A stretch of DNA of 64,000 bases from Cryobacterium sp. GrIS_2_6 (GTDB lineage Bacteria > Actinomycetota > Actinomycetes > Actinomycetales > Microbacteriaceae): positions 2,480,001 through 2,544,000 of the forward strand of contig NZ_JAXCHP010000001.1 of the NCBI RefSeq assembly GCF_035984545.1, written 5' to 3'. The notes under the pieces were generated by a model. The model had not been told where the DNA came from. It did not search any database and saw nothing but the letters and a program-made list of their open reading frames with translations. The translations under genes and the position numbers were made by a program. This document shows, in pieces, positions 1-6,910 of this stretch; positions within the stretch are counted from its first letter, which is position 1, and each line of letters opens with the position of its first letter.

Positions 1-601
1 GATCCGCGGCATCGACGTCGACATCGAACCCGACCTCTCCAACGCCGCGCCGTTCCTCGCGGCCGCGCTCGTGGCCGGCGGGAGCGTCACGATCACGGGC
101 TGGCCGGCCGAGACCACCCAGGTCGGCGCCGACCTCGCGCACCTGCTGCCGCTGTTCGGCGCGATCGTCACCCGTGCGGGCGACCGGCTCACGGTCACTG
201 CGGGCAAGCATCTCACCGGCGTGAGTCTCGACCTCTCCACGGGAGGTGAGCTCGCGCCGGCCCTCGTCGCCCTCGCCGCCCTCGCGGACTCCCCGAGCAC
301 GATCACCGGCATCGGCCACATCCGGAACCACGAGACCGACCGCCTCGCCGCCCTCGTGGCGGAGATCAACGGCCTCGGCGGCGCCGTCACGGAGCTGCCG
401 GACGGCCTGCAGATCGACCCGCGGCCCCTGCACGGCGGACAGTGGCACAGCTACGACGACCACCGGATGGCGACGGCCGGCGCCCTGATCGGCCTCGCTG
501 TTCCCGGCGTCCTGGTCGAGGACATCGGCACGACTGCGAAGACGCTCCCCCAGTTCCCCGAACTGTGGCACGCGCTCCTCGCTTCGACCGTGCTCGCATG
601 A
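1..601 (+). CDS. aroA: 3-phosphoshikimate 1-carboxyvinyltransferase (EPSP synthase), 3' part
   Basis: This is the C-terminal part of EPSP synthase, which transfers enolpyruvate from PEP to shikimate-3-phosphate in the cytoplasm (shikimate pathway). The frame is open from base 2, so the gene enters from outside the window and about 199 residues are visible. Family signatures seen are DLSNAAPFLAAALVAGG near the start, HIRNHETDRL in the middle and YDDHRMA near the C-terminus. Its stop overlaps the rsgA start (ATGA), so the two are probably translationally coupled, the usual aroA-rsgA order in actinobacteria. Only the missing 5' end is uncertain. Confidence 0.95.
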   Translation, partial: IRGIDVDIEPDLSNAAPFLAAALVAGGSVTITGWPAETTQVGADLAHLLPLFGAIVTRAGDRLTVTAGKHLTGVSLDLSTGGELAPALVALAALADSPSTITGIGHIRNHETDRLAALVAEINGLGGAVTELPDGLQIDPRPLHGGQWHSYDDHRMATAGALIGLAVPGVLVEDIGTTAKTLPQFPELWHALLASTVLA

Positions 602-1647
602 GCTGGTGGGCCGGCGCGGACGATGACGAACCCGAGTTCGACGAGTCGAGCGTGCGGGTGCGCCCTAACCGCAAGGGCAGCAAACCGCGCACCAAGACCC
701 GACCTGACCACGAGGACGCGCTCACCGGGCGCATCCTCTCGGTCGACCGCGGCCGCTACACCGTCATGCTCGACGAGAACAAGCGCACCGAACGACGGGT
801 GACCGCGGCCAGGGCGAGCGAGCTGCGCAAGCACGCCGTCGTGACCGGCGACCGCGTCGACATCGTCGGAGACACCACCGGAGCGGAGGGCAGCCTCGCC
901 CGCATCGTGCGGATCGTGCCGCGGGTCACCCTGCTGCGCCGCAGCGCCGACGACACCGACGCCGTCGAACGGGTCATCGTCGCCAATGCCGACCAGATGC
1001 TCATCGTCGTCGCCGCCGCGAACCCGGAGCCGCGCATCCGCCTGGTCGACCGGTACCTCGTCGCGGCGTACGACGCGGGCGTCACGCCAATTCTCTGCAT
1101 CACGAAGACCGACCTCGCCGATCCCGCAGAGTTCCTGAACAATTTCGCCGGCCTCGACCTGATCGTCTTCACGAGCCGCGACGACGCCATGCCGCTCGAG
1201 AGCATCTCCGCTGCGCTCGTCGGCCACGACACGGTCTTCGTCGGCCACTCCGGCGTCGGCAAGTCCACGCTCGTCAACGCCCTCGTGCCGGACGCGCACC
1301 GCGCCGTCGGCGTCGTGAACACCGTGACCGGCCGCGGCAGGCACACCTCGTCCTCGACGGTTTCGCTGCGACTCGAAACGGATGCCGGCCGCGGCTGGGT
1401 CATCGACACCCCCGGCGTGCGCTCCTTCGGCCTCGGGCACATCAACACCGACAACATCCTCAAGGCGTTCACCGACCTCGCCGCGATCGCGGAGAAGTGC
1501 CCGCGCGGCTGCACCCACCTGCCGGACTCGCCGGACTGCGCCATCAACGAGGCCGTCGCGGCCGGCGAACTCGGCGACACCGGCAAGGCCCGCCTCGACT
1601 CGCTGCAGCGACTGCTCGCGACCTTCGCGGTGTCCCCGCACCACTAA
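598..1647 (+). CDS. rsgA: Ribosome small-subunit-dependent GTPase RsgA
   Basis: A circularly permuted GTPase of 349 residues that acts in late maturation of the 30S subunit. After an N-terminal OB-fold, the G4 motif TKTD (about residue 170) precedes the P-loop GHSGVGKS (about 215), the order that defines the family. A zinc site of the form C-x4-C-x-H-x-C type (CPRGCTHLPDSPDC) lies near the C-terminus. I chose the ATG at 598 because it overlaps the aroA stop and starts with MSWWAGADDDEPEFDE, as in actinobacterial RsgA. A longer reading from 442 would lie inside aroA. Confidence 0.95.
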   Translation: MSWWAGADDDEPEFDESSVRVRPNRKGSKPRTKTRPDHEDALTGRILSVDRGRYTVMLDENKRTERRVTAARASELRKHAVVTGDRVDIVGDTTGAEGSLARIVRIVPRVTLLRRSADDTDAVERVIVANADQMLIVVAAANPEPRIRLVDRYLVAAYDAGVTPILCITKTDLADPAEFLNNFAGLDLIVFTSRDDAMPLESISAALVGHDTVFVGHSGVGKSTLVNALVPDAHRAVGVVNTVTGRGRHTSSSTVSLRLETDAGRGWVIDTPGVRSFGLGHINTDNILKAFTDLAAIAEKCPRGCTHLPDSPDCAINEAVAAGELGDTGKARLDSLQRLLATFAVSPHH

Positions 1648-1656
1648 CGTGGGGGC

Positions 1657-2136
1657 ATGACGGATTCCACGCGCCTCGAAGCCGGCGACCCGGCACCGCA
1701 GTTCACGCTCACCGACCAGGACGGTGCATCCGTCTCGCTCGCCGGGTTCGCGGGCTCGAAGGTCGTCGTCTACTTCTACCCGGCCGCGCTCACCCCGGCC
1801 TGCACGAAGCAGGCCTGCGATTTCCGCGACAGCCTCGGCTCGCTCGAGACGGCGGGCTACCGCGTGCTCGGCGTCTCGAGGGACACGCCGGAGAAGCTCC
1901 GGGCCTTCCGGGACGCCGAGGGCCTCACGTTCCCGCTACTGAGCGACAGCGACCTCACCGCGCACCGGGCGTATGCCGCCTGGGGCGAGAAGAACCTCTA
2001 CGGCAAGACGGTCACCGGCGTGCTCCGGTCCACCTTCGTGATCGACGAGGCCGGGCTGGTCACGCTCGCGCTCTACAACGTGCGTGCGACGGGCCACGTC
2101 GCGAGCCTGCGCAGGAAGCTCGGCCTCGGCGACTGA
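1657..2136 (+). CDS. bcp: Thioredoxin-dependent thiol peroxidase, Bcp/PrxQ type
   Basis: A 159-residue peroxiredoxin that reduces hydroperoxides using thioredoxin. The peroxidatic cysteine is Cys49 in TPACTKQAC and the resolving cysteine is Cys54, the five-residue spacing typical of PrxQ. Threonine and arginine of the active site are also visible (TPAC, and an Arg near residue 126 in GVLRSTFVID). It starts 10 bp after rsgA in the same direction and is followed by a hairpin, so it is probably the last gene of an aroA-rsgA-bcp unit. Confidence 0.93.
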   Translation: MTDSTRLEAGDPAPQFTLTDQDGASVSLAGFAGSKVVVYFYPAALTPACTKQACDFRDSLGSLETAGYRVLGVSRDTPEKLRAFRDAEGLTFPLLSDSDLTAHRAYAAWGEKNLYGKTVTGVLRSTFVIDEAGLVTLALYNVRATGHVASLRRKLGLGD

Positions 2137-2162
2137 CACCCGGTCCCACTCCCCCCGGGGCT

Positions 2163-2188
2163 GTCAGCGGCCCCCAGCGGCCGCTGAC
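2163..2188 (+). terminator. Hairpin downstream of bcp
   Basis: A perfect 10-bp inverted repeat (GTCAGCGGCC / GGCCGCTGAC) with a 6-nt loop lies 26 bp after the bcp stop. There is no clear T-run, as is common in high-GC actinobacteria. Confidence 0.6.
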
Positions 2189-2263
2189 GACATCCGTTGC
2201 TGTCCGGGTGTCACCAACCTGGTGCCTGGACGAAATACTGTGTGAACACTCGGCGACGGATGC

Positions 2264-2737
2264 CTACCCGGCCGTGTCGCCCTCATCCCGCGGGGTCTGC
2301 GTGGCCGCGAGCACCGCGGGGGTGAACAGGAGCCCGAGCACCACGATCGAGGGCACCAGGAGCGCCCAGCCGAGATCCGGCCGCGCGTACAGCCCCTGGA
2401 AGCAGCCGACGGCGACGGCGATCTGCACGACCTGCCAGGTCACCGCGGCGCCGCGGATCCAGCCGCGGCGCCTCAGGGAATTGACCGCGATCGCGGTCAC
2501 CCAGGCGGCGGCGATCAGCACGATGATCAGGATCGCGACCCCGCTCGCGAGCGAGGTCGGCGTCGCGGTGAGGAGCTCGAGGACGAGCCAGACCACCGCG
2601 GCCCAGAGCAGGGCGGCCTCTGCCCAGAGCAGGCTGGCGAGGAGAAGGAGTGCGGGCGCACGACGCGGGCGAAACGCACCGGCGTCACCGTCCGGACGCT
2701 GGTCGAACTGTTGATTCACAGAGATATCCCATACCAA
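2264..2737 (-). CDS. Hypothetical four-helix membrane protein
   Basis: A 157-residue protein with a charged N-terminus followed by four hydrophobic stretches, around residues 28-55, 64-85, 95-115 and 120-145, and a hydrophilic tail. It has no motif that I recognise. It resembles small uncharacterised integral membrane proteins common in Microbacteriaceae. It is transcribed away from whiB1 and converges on bcp. The start at 2737 is uncertain because other in-frame starts are possible before the first helix. Confidence 0.7.
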   Translation of the reverse strand: MVWDISVNQQFDQRPDGDAGAFRPRRAPALLLLASLLWAEAALLWAAVVWLVLELLTATPTSLASGVAILIIVLIAAAWVTAIAVNSLRRRGWIRGAAVTWQVVQIAVAVGCFQGLYARPDLGWALLVPSIVVLGLLFTPAVLAATQTPRDEGDTAG

Positions 2738-2746
2738 ACTATTGAT

Positions 2747-2775
2747 TTGACCCCACCATTATGCGACCATAATTG
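2747..2775 (+). promoter_or_regulatory. Possible sigma-70-type promoter upstream of whiB1
   Basis: TTGACC (2747-2752), a 17-bp spacer and TAATTG (2770-2775) are seen on the + strand, about 125 bp before the whiB1 start. The surrounding 160 bp are more AT-rich than the genes. A short inverted repeat (GCTCAC / GTGAGC) follows at about 2788-2806 in the leader. Confidence 0.35.
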
Positions 2776-2899
2776 AGGCCCGGTTGACGCTCACAGGGAC
2801 GTGAGCCCTATGAATGCGTAAATCGCTTACCTTCCTGCAATCGGCAGCCTCTCATCTTCGGCCAATCGGCCAGGCACCCTGCAATAAAGGAGCATCTCT

Positions 2900-3148
2900 A
2901 TGGACTGGCGCGACAAAGCGGCCTGCCTCACCGCCGACCCGGAATTGTTCTTCCCCGTCGGTAACACTGGACCCGCTGTGGACCAGATCGAGAAGGCCAA
3001 GTCTGTATGTGCCCGTTGCAATGTGACCGAGGTGTGCCTCCAGTACGCACTGGAGACCGGACAGGATTCCGGCGTCTGGGGCGGCCTGAGCGAAGACGAA
3101 CGCCGTGCCCTCAAGCGCCGTGCCGCACGGGCGCGCCGCGCGTCCTAG
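2900..3148 (+). CDS. whiB1: WhiB-family iron-sulfur transcription factor, WhiB1-like
   Basis: An 82-residue WhiB protein with four cysteines that bind a [4Fe-4S] cluster (Cys9, Cys37, Cys40, Cys46), the GVWGG turn (residues 58-62) and a basic C-terminal DNA-binding tail (RRALKRRAARARR). The opening MDWRDKAAC and the DPELFFPVG segment match WhiB1 rather than WhiB2 or WhiB7. It lies beside the pdtaS-like gene, as in mycobacteria (whiB1 next to pdtaS), which supports the assignment. WhiB1 is an essential nitric-oxide-sensitive regulator in mycobacteria; the role here is inferred from that. Confidence 0.95.
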   Translation: MDWRDKAACLTADPELFFPVGNTGPAVDQIEKAKSVCARCNVTEVCLQYALETGQDSGVWGGLSEDERRALKRRAARARRAS

Positions 3149-3189
3149 CCCCACCGCCTGTCCAGGCACCCGCCTGACCGGGCCGGTCA

Positions 3190-3228
3190 TGAGACCTGGC
3201 GCGCCGTACCTGCGGCAGTCAGGTCTCA
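3190..3228. terminator. Bidirectional hairpin between whiB1 and the pdtaS-like gene
   Basis: A 9-bp perfect inverted repeat (TGAGACCTG at 3190-3198, CAGGTCTCA at 3220-3228) separates two convergent genes. It reaches into the last codons of the minus-strand kinase gene. Confidence 0.5.
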
Positions 3229-4712
3229 CGCATGTACCGCAGGGGAATCTCGATCGTCACTTCGGTACCGCTGCCCATCATCGTGTGCCAGTCGATACTC
3301 CCGCTGAGCTCGCCCTGGATCAGGGTGCGCACGATCTGAGTGCCCAGTCCCGATCCGACCTTGCCCTCCGGAAGACCGGAGCCGTTGTCGCGCACGCGCA
3401 CCGTGAGGGTCTCTTCATTTCGCTCGGCCTCGATCACGACTTCGCCCTCCCGGCCGGCGAGGCCATGCTCGACCGCGTTCGTGACGAGCTCCGTGAGCGC
3501 GAGCGCGAGCGGCGTGGCGAAGGCGCTCGGCAGCACTCCGAAACTGCCGGACAGCTTCGGGTGCGCCGTCGTGTTGTGAGCGGATGCGACCTCGGCGATC
3601 AGGAGCAGCACCCGGTCGAAGACGACGTCGAAGTCGACCTGCTGGTTCAGCCCCGTCGACAAGGTGTCGTGGACGACGGCGATCGCCGCGACCCGGCGCA
3701 TGGCCTGGTTGAGCGCCTCGCGCGCGGTGTCGGAGTGGGTCCGCCTGGCCTGGATGCGGAGCAGCGACGCCACGGTCTGGAGGTTGTTCTTCACCCGGTG
3801 GTGGATCTCCCGGATGGTCGCGTCCTTCGTGATGAGCTCGCGCTCCTGGTGGCGCAGTTCGGTCACGTCGCGGCAGAGCACGATCGCGCCGATCCGCTGG
3901 CCGCGGTTGCGGATCGGGATCGCGCGGAGCGAGACGGTCACCCCGCGCGCCTCGACATCGGTTCGCCAGGGAGCCCGGCCGGTGACGACGAGCGGGAGCG
4001 ATTCGTCGACGACGACCGTGCCGGTGAGCAATCCCGTCGTCACCTCGGCGAGTGACTCGCCCTCGAGCTCGTCGACGAAGCCCATCCGGTTGAAGGCGGA
4101 GAGCGCGTTGGGGCTCGCGAAGGTCGTGACACCGTCGAGGTCGAGCCGGATCAGGCCGTCCGAGGCGCGCGGGGCGCCGCGGCGCGGGCCGGTCGGGGCG
4201 CCGAGATCGGGGAAATCGCCCGAGGCGATCATCGCGAACAGGTCGTTGGCGCAGTCGTTGAAGGTGAGTTCCTGGCGGCTCGGCGTGCGTGCCTCGCTGA
4301 GGTTCGTGTGCCGGGTGAGCACGGCGACGGGCACGGGTGCGATCTGGGAACCGGTCGTGCTGAGCCGGCGCATCACCGGGATCGCCCTGACGCGGGTCGG
4401 AGTCTCCTCGTACCAGTCCGGGGCCGTCGTGTCCACGATCCTGGCCGACTCGAAGGCCTCCGTCACCTGCTGGCGCCACTCCCCCTTGATTCCCTGCCCG
4501 ACGAAGTCGCGGTAGAACAGGGTCGCCGCGCTCGAGGGGCGCGCGTGCGCGACCGCCACGAAGCTCCCGGTCGTGCCGGGCACCCATACCACGATGTCCG
4601 CGAAAGCAAGGTCGGCGAGGAGCTGACCGTCGGCGACGAGCATGTGGAGCCAGTCCACATCCTCGGCACTGCTGCGGCCCTGGGCAAGTACGAGATCACT
4701 GAGCGTCGACAC
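3219..4712 (-). CDS. pdtaS: Cytoplasmic sensor histidine kinase, PdtaS-like
   Basis: A 497-residue kinase without transmembrane helices. The N-terminal 150 residues fit a GAF-type sensor region and residues 180-290 a PAS domain. The HisKA_2 phosphoacceptor motif REIHHRVKNNLQ is at about 301-312, and the HATPase domain follows with the N-box ELVTNAVEHGL and G-box DNGSGLPEG. In mycobacteria PdtaS phosphorylates the antiterminator PdtaR; no pdtaR gene is visible here. Length and synteny with whiB1 match the mycobacterial gene. Confidence 0.88.
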   Translation of the reverse strand: MSTLSDLVLAQGRSSAEDVDWLHMLVADGQLLADLAFADIVVWVPGTTGSFVAVAHARPSSAATLFYRDFVGQGIKGEWRQQVTEAFESARIVDTTAPDWYEETPTRVRAIPVMRRLSTTGSQIAPVPVAVLTRHTNLSEARTPSRQELTFNDCANDLFAMIASGDFPDLGAPTGPRRGAPRASDGLIRLDLDGVTTFASPNALSAFNRMGFVDELEGESLAEVTTGLLTGTVVVDESLPLVVTGRAPWRTDVEARGVTVSLRAIPIRNRGQRIGAIVLCRDVTELRHQERELITKDATIREIHHRVKNNLQTVASLLRIQARRTHSDTAREALNQAMRRVAAIAVVHDTLSTGLNQQVDFDVVFDRVLLLIAEVASAHNTTAHPKLSGSFGVLPSAFATPLALALTELVTNAVEHGLAGREGEVVIEAERNEETLTVRVRDNGSGLPEGKVGSGLGTQIVRTLIQGELSGSIDWHTMMGSGTEVTIEIPLRYMRET

Positions 4713-4790
4713 CCTGCCAGCCTAGGTCCCCCTGAACGAGGAAAGTGACTGGGGCGACCATGAATCGGCGCGCGGTGTCATGCTGGTCAG

Positions 4791-5176
4791 ATGAACCCCA
4801 TTCCGGGCAGGCCTGATCGCACCCTGATCGCCGTCCTGTCCGTGATCGCAGTGCTGGTCATCGTCGCGCTCGTCGTCGTCTTCTCCCGCGGAGCGCCGGA
4901 GCAGCTCGACCAGGCGACCCCGGCCGGTGTCGTCCAGCGCTAGTCGGCAGCTGTCATCGACGGCGACGAGCAGAAGGCGGCCGGTTTCCTCACCCCGCAC
5001 GCCCTCGCTAGTTGCGACGCGGTCGGCCGCCGGGCCGCCGGCAATTCGTGCCCTCGGAATACGAGAGCCAGGAGGTGTTCGACCTCCTCACGGTCGACGG
5101 CGCCTGGAAGATCGACTCCGCACCCTGGCAAATCGAGATCTGCCCGAGCATCACGTCCACAACGGATGCCCCGTGA
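4791..5176 (+). pseudogene. Decayed gene for a small membrane-anchored protein
   Basis: An ATG at 4791 opens a frame with one transmembrane helix (LIAVLSVIAVLVIVALVVVF) that meets a TAG after VVQR. The same frame then continues with AAVIDGDEQKAAGFLTPHA, and the 3' end in another frame (FVPSEYESQEVFDLL, VDGAWKIDSAPWQIEICP) is clearly protein-like up to a TGA at 5174-5176. At least one nonsense mutation and one frameshift or deletion therefore separate the pieces. The form suggests a small secreted or anchored protein of unknown function. The stop overlaps the start of the next gene. Confidence 0.6.
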
Positions 5177-5733
5177 TCGTCGGGGTGGGTCTCCTGATCG
5201 CGCTCGGCGTCGTCATCGCCGCCATCGTGATCGGCGTCCGCCGATCACCGGCACCGCGGGAAGGGGCGGCCCAGCCACCGGTCCTGCGCCTGATCGCCTT
5301 CGTCCTCCTGTTCGCCCTCGTCGTGATCGCCGCGATCGGTCTGGCCGGGCTGCTGGGGCGCCTGCTCGACGCGGGCAGTGCTCTCGCAGGGGATGACGTC
5401 GCCGGACTCGCCCGTTCGCTCGCCTTCACCTTGGTCGGCGGCCCCTTCGCCGCCCTGCTGTGGTGGGTGCTCCGGCGGCGCCTGAACGGCGAAGATCGGT
5501 CGTCCCTCGCCTGGGGCCTCTACCTCGCCGGCATGCGCACCGTCGCGCTCGTCGTCGCCTCAACCGCCCTGTTCGGCTCCGCAGCGGCCCTCGTGCGCGC
5601 GGATTGGCAGCCGCGCACCCTCGCCACCGGACTGGTCTGGGCCGCCGTGTGGGTGTGGCACACGGGGATGTCAACGAACCCGGCCACGCGTCCGCTGCGG
5701 CTCCCGACGGCGGCAAACGGGTGCTCGTCGTGA
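5173..5733 (+). CDS. DUF5671-like membrane protein, probably shortened
   Basis: Begins at a GTG overlapping the stop of the preceding remnant. The 186 residues hold four to five hydrophobic helices, and the WGLYLAGMRTVALV segment resembles DUF5671 proteins of actinobacteria. The C-terminus departs abruptly from helical character after VWVWH, ending in a hydrophilic run (NPATRPLRLPTAANGCSS) just before a short GGCTCC tandem repeat. I infer that the original gene was longer and has been cut by a frameshift or rearrangement. Function is unknown. Confidence 0.6.
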   Translation: MIVGVGLLIALGVVIAAIVIGVRRSPAPREGAAQPPVLRLIAFVLLFALVVIAAIGLAGLLGRLLDAGSALAGDDVAGLARSLAFTLVGGPFAALLWWVLRRRLNGEDRSSLAWGLYLAGMRTVALVVASTALFGSAAALVRADWQPRTLATGLVWAAVWVWHTGMSTNPATRPLRLPTAANGCSS

Positions 5734-5735
5734 CG

Positions 5736-5759
5736 GGCTCCGGCTCCGGCTCCGGCTCC
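5736..5759. repeat. Short tandem repeat GGCTCC x4
   Basis: Four perfect 6-bp units lie immediately after the stop of the DUF5671-like gene. It may be a slippage hotspot connected with the shortened C-terminus of that gene. Confidence 0.7.
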
Positions 5760-5819
5760 GGTGTCACCGTGATCCGGCTGCGGGGCTGAACCTCGGGCAC
5801 CGACGCCAGGACGCCGGGT

Positions 5820-6275
5820 TCAGAGCGCGGGCGCCCGTCGACGCCACGGCATCCGCCCCAGTCCCCGGCCCCGCGCCCGCACCGGTTCGGGCAGAACCTC
5901 CCGTTGCACCAGGCGCAGGATGCCCGTGCGGGCGGGCGACTTCGGCGCGGCATCGCGCAGCGTGCGGCCGGTCAGCACGGCAGCGTCGGCGCCGGCCTGG
6001 TCGTGCGGGACCAGGAACGGAGCGTGGATGCCGCCGAACCGGCGGAGCGCTGCGACGACCTGCCGGTTGGCGTCGATCCCGACGGCGCTCGGCCGCACTC
6101 GGTTCATCACGACACTGACCCTGTCCGTCGAGACCGCCTCGGCGAGCTCGGCCCACGACCGCAGGAACCGGGCAAGCCCGACGGGGTCGGCAAGCCCGCA
6201 CGCGACGACGCGGTCCGCTGACCGGAGCGCGGTGAGCGTCGCGGCGTTGCGCCGCGGCGCGAACAGGTCGATCAT
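5820..6275 (-). pseudogene. 3' part of a CpaE/TadZ-like P-loop ATPase gene split by the prophage
   Basis: This 151-codon frame encodes the C-terminal part of a MinD/ParA-type ATPase related to CpaE/TadZ (FAPRRNAATLTALRSADRVV, then ADPVGLARFLRSW). Its apparent start ATG-ATC comes from phage DNA just outside the 11-bp junction. The rest of the gene lies at 45192-45997. Joining the parts through the shared sequence gives SSDLF-APRRN in one frame and an uninterrupted protein of 418 residues. It is therefore a gene fragment made by integration. Whether the new ATG is used is unknown. Confidence 0.85.
6260..6270. repeat. attL: attL core (left prophage junction)
   Basis: CGAACAGGTCG occurs here and at 45181-45191. 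To its left is host coding sequence; to its right the sequence no longer fits the interrupted gene. A short shared core is normal for serine integrases. Confidence 0.85.
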
Positions 6276-6319
6276 AGGCGCACTTTACGTCGTTACGAAA
6301 CGGCCTCCATCCCCTGCCC

Positions 6320-6386
6320 TGGCGCGATTTTCCAGCCATATGACCGCTTCCCTGGCCTCACCCAAAACTCCGCCAGAATCGCGCCA
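6320..6386. repeat. 10-bp inverted repeat near attL
   Basis: TGGCGCGATT (6320-6329) and AATCGCGCCA (6377-6386) form a perfect inverted repeat with a 47-bp spacer, between the left junction and the first phage gene. It may be an operator, a directionality-factor site or an accidental repeat. Confidence 0.45.
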
Positions 6387-6449
6387 CGGGGCTTGCTCAG
6401 GCGTACGGCATGATGGGGTATACAGCCACGTTTAATTGAGGAGATCAAA

Positions 6450-6650
6450 ATGGAAATGGCACTTGTTTACCTTGGAATTGTTCTTTTACTTATTGCTCTT
6501 TTTTTCGTTTGGTTTGTCAAAGTCTTGATGCCGTGGAATGACCGTCAGATGGCAGCGCGCAGAGTCAGGGGGAAGATACGACAGGATCACAACGAAGCAG
6601 TTGCTGCTGAGCGTATTGCCGCTGAGTACAGGAAAAAGGGAAGGCTCTAG
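6450..6650 (+). CDS. Small single-pass membrane protein, copy 1
   Basis: A 66-residue protein with one long N-terminal helix (residues 3-27, rich in Leu, Ile, Val and Phe) and a basic cytoplasmic tail. The next gene encodes a paralogue of the same length. Both share the pattern VWF-x-K-x3-(P/M)PW, then R-x-MA, then a tail with AAER-x-AA-x-Y-x-KKG-x-L. A strong ribosome binding site (GAGGAG, 7 nt upstream) fixes the start. It is first in a three-gene rightward operon with the ATPase at 6911, so I infer that it could anchor or regulate that enzyme. I know of no named family. Confidence 0.8.
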   Translation: MEMALVYLGIVLLLIALFFVWFVKVLMPWNDRQMAARRVRGKIRQDHNEAVAAERIAAEYRKKGRL

Positions 6651-6655
6651 TCACA

Positions 6656-6856
6656 ATGGATCTAAGCCTGCTTGTCGTAGCGTTCATTGTTTTACTGCTT
6701 GTTCTTGGTTACGTGTGGTTCAAGAAGACCATATGGCCCTGGTATGAACGCCTGATGGCTGAACGAGACATGAAAATAAAGATTCATCAGGATCAGGTAA
6801 ACGAAAGGGCAGCTGAACGCCTGGCCGCACAGTACAAGAAAAAGGGCAAGCTGTAG
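6656..6856 (+). CDS. Small single-pass membrane protein, copy 2
   Basis: A 66-residue paralogue of the preceding gene: one N-terminal helix (residues 4-27), then PW-x2-R-x-MAER and a charged tail ending KKKGKL. It starts 5 bp after the first copy stops, and a purine-rich stretch over that stop (AAGGGAAGG) can serve as its ribosome binding site. The tandem arrangement implies a duplication that has since diverged at many positions while keeping the tail motifs, so the tails are probably the functional part. It lies 54 bp upstream of the T4CP-like ATPase. Confidence 0.8.
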   Translation: MDLSLLVVAFIVLLLVLGYVWFKKTIWPWYERLMAERDMKIKIHQDQVNERAAERLAAQYKKKGKL

Positions 6857-6910
6857 GTCGGTCGGCTCAATCAGTAAAGCTTTCAATTTTTAATCGTCTA
6901 TGCGAAAGTC

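Noticed and set aside
2814..3229. Other frames across whiB1 on both strands
   Set aside because: They conflict with the clear whiB1 gene and lack codon bias.
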